Assembly: GCF_017918235.1 (NCBI RefSeq)
Contig: NC_090586.1
Span: 1-64,000, forward strand
DNA: 64,000 bases
DNA from: Porcisia hertigi
Lineage: Eukaryota > Euglenozoa > Kinetoplastea > Trypanosomatida > Trypanosomatidae
Direction of reading: 5' to 3'
Shown: in pieces, positions 58,969-64,000 of the stretch
Numbering within the stretch: the first letter of the stretch is position 1
Layout of the letters: each line of letters begins with the position of its first letter
Translations under genes and position numbers: made by a program
The notes under the pieces: generated by a model
Seen by the model: the letters and a program-made list of their open reading frames with translations, nothing else
Told to the model about the DNA's origin: nothing
Databases searched by the model: none

Positions 58969-61900
58969 CTAACAGAATGCGCTGGACGAAGGCGGCAGTG
59001 TTGCAGAAATCATCTCTGGAATAAAAGAACCGTCAACTTTCGGCACTATAGGCCCCTGAGAACTCTTTGTAGGCGATCGCTGATATGAAATGGGAGGGTC
59101 CACGTAGCGCCTGGAACCGCCCTCATTGCCGTTCAACAGAGGAAATAGCCCTACTGGCTTCCTGAGGATCCTTGACAGAGCGTCATTCGAAAAGACGTCG
59201 CCCACAGGCGTTGTTGGATCGAGAAAATCCGGCGTATCCTCGACGATCTCTCCTGCCAGATCGTCCGGAATAGCCGAAACACTCAGCTCCTTGCTGGTAC
59301 GGAGCCGTTGGCGGCGCTTCCCTGTGGTGAGTGAGATGTCACATGCCCTACGAGACAACCTCTGAGATTTTTCTGGTGTGTCCTGGCGATGAGTACGCCT
59401 AGCATTCACCGCCACGGAATGGGTGCTTACATCAGAGGTGTACTGGCTGTTAATCTTATCCGTTCGCTCGACAATCTCGCCGCTCTGCAGCTCGACAACC
59501 ATCGAGGTGTTCACGCTGCGGGTGCGCTGGACGTTCGCTCGCCGCCTCTTCGCCGGCACAACCTTGGAGAACTCAGTGACACCAAACTCGCCGTCCTCTT
59601 TCTCCTGTGGTATGCCGCACCCCACAGAATGCCCGTTACTCTCGCCACCAGGCAAGCGCCGACGCACGAGATTCGTCGCTCTCCCAGGTTGCGAGTTTTG
59701 ATGCTGTAGGTCAACGCCCTTGAAAGCAGCAGCGTTGTCGTTTGGAATCTCACCTGCCTCGTCCAGCGCCACCTCTGAAAAACTGCAGGACCAATTGCAG
59801 CTTTTGACCCTCGCACGGCGCTTCTTTTTCACTTGGACAGCGCGTGCCTTACCCTGAAGAGCGGTGCTGTCATCGTCCAGGTCAGCGGCGACCTCGCTTG
59901 TGGGCTCGTCGATCGGAAACTTGTTCCTTGGGGAATCGAGACGCGACCGCCGTGGCCTTGGCTTAGAGTCAACTCCCAAATGAACTGGGGTGACATCTGT
60001 CATAATAGATAGTCCCTGTGCTTTTCCGAGAGATGGTACCGACTCCTCCAACACTTCACCAGCTTCCACATCGGGGAGACTAGTGAAAGAAAGGCTACGG
60101 CAAGCTTTACGAAGCGCGCGGCGGCGGTTGGCTTTGCGCTGGGCTCTCATTGTCCTGCCCTCTTCCTCTTGGAGCACACCAGGCTCCCTCGCAGGGTTGC
60201 TCCCAAACGATGTGTTATTGCCCTGCCGGAAGTTGCAAGGGCGTCGTCCAAGCCTTTTCATTCCCGCAGGAGCACATGGCGCGTGCGAAACCCATTGCAG
60301 TGTTGTTTCGGTCTCTGAGGGCTGCGGTCTGGTACCTCCCAGGAGCTCTTGCTCGCCCTCGATAATCTCACCGGGAGGACTGTCTTGTATCTCTGAGAAT
60401 GAAACACCTCGGCTACCTCGGCTGCGCAACCGACGCACCTTTTTGGAACGAGCCGAGATAGCAGTGCTCCCCTTTGCTGCAAACATCGACTCCTCCGAAA
60501 AAATCACCTGCGCACCTACGTGCATAACCTGGCTGCTCGATGCCGAAAGCTGGCTCTCTTTTCTCATCAACCCTCTTTTCGGGCTAGACGTGAGAATGCT
60601 CTCCGAAAGTTTCTTTTTTCTCCAGGCTGCAGCAGAGAGCCTTGCAATCTTCACAGACGGAGAGTTGCGTCCAACAGCAGGAGCCATCTCACGCATTTTC
60701 AGCATCTGCGATTTAACAGCAATCGCTTTTTCTGGCGGCAGCAACATGGTGGCCGTTTTGATCTTTTCATTCAAGATCCATCGACAGAACATCACTCTCT
60801 CCTCGACCCTATGTTGAAGGGCCTCCATTGCCTCCATGCATGCGCGGATCTCCTGCAGTGGCGCGAGCTCACGGCTGAAGTTGCGGTCGTTCCATTCCAG
60901 CGTTGCAAATTCGATGGCGGGAACCACCTGACCTGGCTCCCTCAGGCGCGCTACCAAGTGACGAATAGCATCGCCGTTGGATGAGCTGTTCGGAATCGCG
61001 CGACTTTTCACCGCACGTATCGTCGCTGCCATAGCCTCATCTGAAGGCAGCGCCATAACTGCTCTCTTTATCCTGGTCTCCAGCGCAAGCTCGCCACCCA
61101 TCTTGCCCTCAGCAGGCACACCCTTGAGCACCTCCATTGCCTCCATGCATGCGCGGATCTCCTGCAGTGACGCGAGCTCACGGCTGAAGTTGCGGTCGTT
61201 CCATTCCAGCGTTGCAAATTCGATGGCGGGAACCACCTGACCTGGCTCCCTCAGGCGCGCTACCAAGTGACGAATAGCATCGCCGTTGGATGAGCTGTTC
61301 GGAATCGCGCGACTTTTCACCGCGCGTATCGTCGCTGCCATGGCCTCATCTGAAGGCAGCGCCATAACTGCTCTCTTTATCCTGGTCTCCAGCGCAAGCT
61401 CGCCACCCATCTTGCCCTCAGCAGGCACACCCTTGAGTACCTCCATTGCCTCCATGCATGCGCGGATCTCCCGTAGTGGCGCCAGCACACGGCTGAAGTT
61501 GCGGTCGTTCCATTCCAGCGTTGCAAATTCGATGGCGGGAACCACCTGACCTGGCTCCCTCAGGCGCGCTACCAAGTGACGAATAGCATCGCCGTTGGAT
61601 GAGCTGTTCGGAATCGCGCGACTTTTCACCGCACGTATCGTCGCTGCCATAGCCTCATCTGAAGGCAGCGCCATAACTGCTCTCTTTATCCTGGTCTCCA
61701 GCGCAAGCTCGCCACCCATCTTGCCCTCAGCAGGCACACCCTTGAGTACCTCCATTGCCTCCATGCATGCGCGGATCTCCTGCAGTGACGCGAGCTCACG
61801 GCTGAAGTTGCGGTCGTTCCATTCCAGCGTTGCAAATTCGATGGCGGGAACCACCTGACCTGGCTCCCTCAGGCGCGCTACCAAGTGACGAATAGCATCG

Positions 61901-63762
61901 CCGTTGGATGAGCTGTTCGGAATCGCGCGACTTTTCACCGCGCGTATCGTCGCTGCCATGGCCTCATCTGAAGGCAGCGCCATAACTGCTCTCTTTATCC
62001 TGGTCTCCAGCGCAAGCTCGCCACCCATCTTGCCCTCAGCAGGCACACCCTTGAGCACCTCCATTGCCTCCATGCATGCGCGGATCTCCTGCAGTGACGC
62101 GAGCTCACGGCTGAAGTTGCGGTCGTTCCAGTCCAGCGTTGCAAATTCGATGGCGGGAACCACCTGACCTGGCTCCCTCAGGCGCGCTACCAAGTGACGA
62201 ATAGCATCGCCGTTGGATGAGCTGTTCGGAATCGCGCGACTTTTCACCGCGCGTATCGTCGCTGCCATGGCCTCATCTGAAGGCAGCGCCATAACTGCTC
62301 TCTTTATCCTGGTCTCCAGCGCAAGCTCGCCACCCATCTTGCCCTCAGCAGGCACACCCTTGAGCACCTCCATTGCCTCCATGCAGGCCCGGATCTCCCG
62401 TAGTGGCGCGAGCACACGGCTGAAGTTGCGGTCGTTCCAGTCCAGCGTTGCAAATTCGATGGCGGGAACCACCTGACCTGGCTCCCTCAGGCGCGCTACC
62501 AAGTGACGAATAGCATCGCCGTTGGATGAGCTGTTCGGAATCGCGCGACTTTTCACCGCGCGTATCGTCGCTGCCATGGCCTCATCTGAAGGCAGCGCCA
62601 TAACTGCTCTCTTTATCCTGGTCTCCAGCGCAAGCTCGCCACCCATCTTGCCCTCAGCAGGCACACCCTTGAGCACCTCCATTGCCTCCATGCAGGCCCG
62701 GATCTCCCGTAGTGGCGCGAGCACGGGCTCTAAATGTTTACTGCTCCAATCCACTGCATCAAAGGCACGCAGCGACACCTCTGCATTCGGGTCAGTGAGG
62801 CTTCCCACAAGTTCTGCGAATACCTCCATCTTCTCTATGTCCTCTTCCACAACACGGCACAACCGACTATGAGGTTCTGAAGACCTGATTTGACGACTTT
62901 TGATAGCTTTTACCTTAGCGGCGATAGCCTTCTCTGGTGGAAAAGAGTCAACAGCGTCCTTGATCTCACGGTCTCGCCTCACGTCAGCCACAAGGAAATT
63001 GCCTCTCTCCCTGAGGAGCGTCTGGATCTTCTGGAGTGGTACAAGCTCTTCTTGGAAATTTTCATCGCTGAAGTCTACGAAGTCAAAAGCCTCCAATGAA
63101 ACCTCATCCGAAGGGTTGCGTAATCGCTTAATCAGCGTGTGGATGAGCTGGGCGTTCAGTGGCGCCTCTTCTTCATCAGAAAGTGAAATAGGCGACTCTG
63201 CATCGAAAACCTCATATGTAGTTGGCTTGACTTTTCCAATCTGGCGTGTCCTCCTCCGTCGCTCAAACATTATCGGAAGGGCATCGGAAGCGGTAGAGGA
63301 GTCGTCATCGTCATCATATTTGCTCCTTTTTGACGAGGTCACCACAGTTTGATGCAAGTCCCTGGTGCCGGGGCCACACTGCCGGCGTATTCGGTTATGG
63401 TCGACAAGAACCTCGAGTGGAACATTGGAAAGAGAAATACTTTCGTCTTTGTCCGCCTCCTCCCAGACTCCAGATGGGATTTTTGAGTAGGTCGGTGCCC
63501 CAAAACAACGTCTGGGGTTGCTATTGATAAACTCAAAAGCTAGCGGGACGTAATCTTCTCGGTTTTCAGAAGACGACGTGTCGTCGTAGGATGACGTCTC
63601 ATAGTAATAATTAGTGACGCGCCCAACATGACGAACACAGCCGGACACAAGGTGCGTCGACAGGGCGCCTTCATCAGTTGAATCCGACAGCGATGGGGAG
63701 AGGGCTTTCCGGGGATTGTGCGCCGCAACAACTCTCCCAGTGGCCCGTAGTTTCTGCTGCAT
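58969..63762 (-). CDS. Large repeat protein, 1597 residues, two repeat systems
   Basis: The protein starts with ~200 hydrophilic residues with acidic and serine patches (DDDDDSSTASDALP). From about residue 200 to 1000 it is helical repeats: two divergent copies (SLEAFDFVDFSDENFQEELV; SLRAFDAVDWSSKHLEPVL), six nearly identical 103-residue units, and one divergent end copy. The units have heptad-like hydrophobic spacing and could form a helical solenoid. The C-terminal ~600 residues hold five spaced basic/GEI motifs (see the repeat entries). No enzyme motif, signal peptide or membrane helix is seen after the chosen start. ATG 63762 (MQQKLRATG) is used because a poly-pyrimidine tract and AG lie just upstream; the 68 in-frame codons before it include that tract. 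The family is not recognised. It could be a cytoskeletal or nuclear scaffold. Confidence 0.88.
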   Translation of the reverse strand: MQQKLRATGRVVAAHNPRKALSPSLSDSTDEGALSTHLVSGCVRHVGRVTNYYYETSSYDDTSSSENREDYVPLAFEFINSNPRRCFGAPTYSKIPSGVWEEADKDESISLSNVPLEVLVDHNRIRRQCGPGTRDLHQTVVTSSKRSKYDDDDDSSTASDALPIMFERRRRTRQIGKVKPTTYEVFDAESPISLSDEEEAPLNAQLIHTLIKRLRNPSDEVSLEAFDFVDFSDENFQEELVPLQKIQTLLRERGNFLVADVRRDREIKDAVDSFPPEKAIAAKVKAIKSRQIRSSEPHSRLCRVVEEDIEKMEVFAELVGSLTDPNAEVSLRAFDAVDWSSKHLEPVLAPLREIRACMEAMEVLKGVPAEGKMGGELALETRIKRAVMALPSDEAMAATIRAVKSRAIPNSSSNGDAIRHLVARLREPGQVVPAIEFATLDWNDRNFSRVLAPLREIRACMEAMEVLKGVPAEGKMGGELALETRIKRAVMALPSDEAMAATIRAVKSRAIPNSSSNGDAIRHLVARLREPGQVVPAIEFATLDWNDRNFSRELASLQEIRACMEAMEVLKGVPAEGKMGGELALETRIKRAVMALPSDEAMAATIRAVKSRAIPNSSSNGDAIRHLVARLREPGQVVPAIEFATLEWNDRNFSRELASLQEIRACMEAMEVLKGVPAEGKMGGELALETRIKRAVMALPSDEAMAATIRAVKSRAIPNSSSNGDAIRHLVARLREPGQVVPAIEFATLEWNDRNFSRVLAPLREIRACMEAMEVLKGVPAEGKMGGELALETRIKRAVMALPSDEAMAATIRAVKSRAIPNSSSNGDAIRHLVARLREPGQVVPAIEFATLEWNDRNFSRELASLQEIRACMEAMEVLKGVPAEGKMGGELALETRIKRAVMALPSDEAMAATIRAVKSRAIPNSSSNGDAIRHLVARLREPGQVVPAIEFATLEWNDRNFSRELAPLQEIRACMEAMEALQHRVEERVMFCRWILNEKIKTATMLLPPEKAIAVKSQMLKMREMAPAVGRNSPSVKIARLSAAAWRKKKLSESILTSSPKRGLMRKESQLSASSSQVMHVGAQVIFSEESMFAAKGSTAISARSKKVRRLRSRGSRGVSFSEIQDSPPGEIIEGEQELLGGTRPQPSETETTLQWVSHAPCAPAGMKRLGRRPCNFRQGNNTSFGSNPAREPGVLQEEEGRTMRAQRKANRRRALRKACRSLSFTSLPDVEAGEVLEESVPSLGKAQGLSIMTDVTPVHLGVDSKPRPRRSRLDSPRNKFPIDEPTSEVAADLDDDSTALQGKARAVQVKKKRRARVKSCNWSCSFSEVALDEAGEIPNDNAAAFKGVDLQHQNSQPGRATNLVRRRLPGGESNGHSVGCGIPQEKEDGEFGVTEFSKVVPAKRRRANVQRTRSVNTSMVVELQSGEIVERTDKINSQYTSDVSTHSVAVNARRTHRQDTPEKSQRLSRRACDISLTTGKRRQRLRTSKELSVSAIPDDLAGEIVEDTPDFLDPTTPVGDVFSNDALSRILRKPVGLFPLLNGNEGGSRRYVDPPISYQRSPTKSSQGPIVPKVDGSFIPEMISATLPPSSSAFC
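59290..60450 (-). repeat. Five degenerate basic/SFS/GEI motifs in the C-terminal half
   Basis: Five copies share the order basic cluster, Ser-Phe-Ser or similar, 5-9 residues, then GEI/GEV followed by an acidic residue: VRRLRSRGSRGVSFS...GEIIEGE; NRRRALRKACRSLSFT...GEVLEES; KRRARVKSCNWSCSFS...GEIPNDN; KRRRANVQRTRSVN...GEIVERT; KRRQRLRTSKELSVS...GEIVEDT. They are about 75-100 residues apart and too diverged to be seen at the DNA level. They look like repeated binding or phosphorylation sites. Confidence 0.7.
60871..62724 (-). repeat. Tandem 309-bp coding repeat, six units
   Basis: Six copies of a 309-bp unit (103 codons) stand head to tail inside the 58969-63762 gene. They are nearly identical, including at silent positions. 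They differ mainly in two cassettes, LAPLREIRAC versus LASLQEIRAC and LDWNDRNF versus LEWNDRNF, which occur in mixed combinations. Units contain EGKMGGELALETRIKRAV and AMAATIRAVKSRAIPNSS. The near identity points to unequal crossing-over or conversion. Confidence 0.95.
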
Positions 63763-64000
63763 TGGACTTGAGCGTAGGGAAATACTACTCAACCAGGTTC
63801 TCTTCTGAATAGTCTTTATAGGTATGAAAAAAAAAAGAAACAGCAGCACGAGAACGCTGAGTATAAAGCATGTGAATGGAGAACATTGTAGTGTAGGAAA
63901 GAGAAAGGAAAGCGTGTAAGGGATATTCTTGAGTGGTGAAGTACCAAAAACAACTTCTGACTTCAAGAGCGTTGGTATGTTGTCAACAGTGATGAGGGTG
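63763..64000 (-). promoter_or_regulatory. 5' region and candidate trans-splice acceptor of the repeat-protein gene
   Basis: On the minus strand a pyrimidine tract at 63825-63840 (TTTCTTTTTTTTTTC) is followed by the first AG at 63814-63815, leaving a 5' UTR of about 52 bases before ATG 63762. The window ends in this spacer and no further gene is seen. The frame stays open to 63966, but that part would be upstream of the splice site. Confidence 0.55.

Noticed and set aside
60871-62724. CRISPR-like regular repeats
   Set aside because: Units are 309 bp without spacers, in frame, and part of a eukaryotic coding gene.
60977-62872. Six plus-strand open frames of 87-116 codons repeated every 309 bp
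   Set aside because: They are antisense shadows of the 309-bp coding repeat of the large minus-strand gene.

Overview
This window is the left end of a chromosome of a trypanosomatid flagellate, most likely a member of the Leishmaniinae (Leishmania, Porcisia, Endotrypanum or a close relative). Three things point there. The first ~1.8 kb is built from CCCTAA-type telomere repeats, intact and degenerate. Every convincing gene lies on the minus strand, so about 26 genes read towards the telomere as one polycistronic unit. The genes are intronless, with pyrimidine tracts and AG dinucleotides shortly upstream of their ATGs, as expected for spliced-leader trans-splicing. The gene order also matches my memory of the left arm of Leishmania chromosome 27: the ninth gene from the telomere is a CYP5122-like P450, the nineteenth is proteasome alpha-7, and FEN-1 follows. 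That synteny is recalled, not computed.

Layout from the telomere inwards: 1-1.8 kb telomeric and telomere-variant repeats; 1.8-3.06 kb subtelomeric sequence without a convincing gene; 3-19 kb a thioredoxin/TPR mitochondrial protein, meckelin (TMEM67), the queuine tRNA-ribosyltransferase accessory subunit, the CAAX protease STE24, a DDX31/Dbp7 helicase, two secretory or membrane proteins and one unknown; 20-26.6 kb a cytochrome P450, a ciliary RCK/MAK-type kinase and a small membrane protein; 28-47 kb a RING-CH membrane E3 ligase, three separate CCCH zinc-finger proteins (one with WW, one with leucine-rich-type repeats and a membrane tail), a tail-anchored SET protein, a serine-rich unknown, a probable mitochondrial protein and proteasome alpha-7; 47.5-56.5 kb a vacuolar iron transporter, a SETD/LSMT-like protein, a probable mitoribosomal bL20m, FEN-1 and an ODR-4-like protein; 59-63.8 kb a 1597-residue protein with six near-identical 103-residue repeats.

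Genes are separated by 0.5-2.5 kb of non-coding DNA rich in (CA/GT)n, (AT)n, poly-A/T and long G runs. Two of these spacers carry a ~511-bp element in the gene orientation that is almost identical between the copies; I read it as a SIDER-type degenerate retroposon. I found no convincing tRNA, rRNA, CRISPR array, LTR or virus-like element. Neighbouring genes do not share a pathway, as is usual in trypanosomatid polycistrons, although two (meckelin and RCK kinase) belong to flagellum biology, several to post-transcriptional control (CCCH proteins, TGT2, the helicase) and several probably to mitochondria.

The most interesting items are the repeat protein with two superimposed repeat systems, the near-identical SIDER-like pair, the unusual tail-anchored SET and repeat/CCCH proteins, and the composition of the telomere, part of which may be a base-calling artefact.
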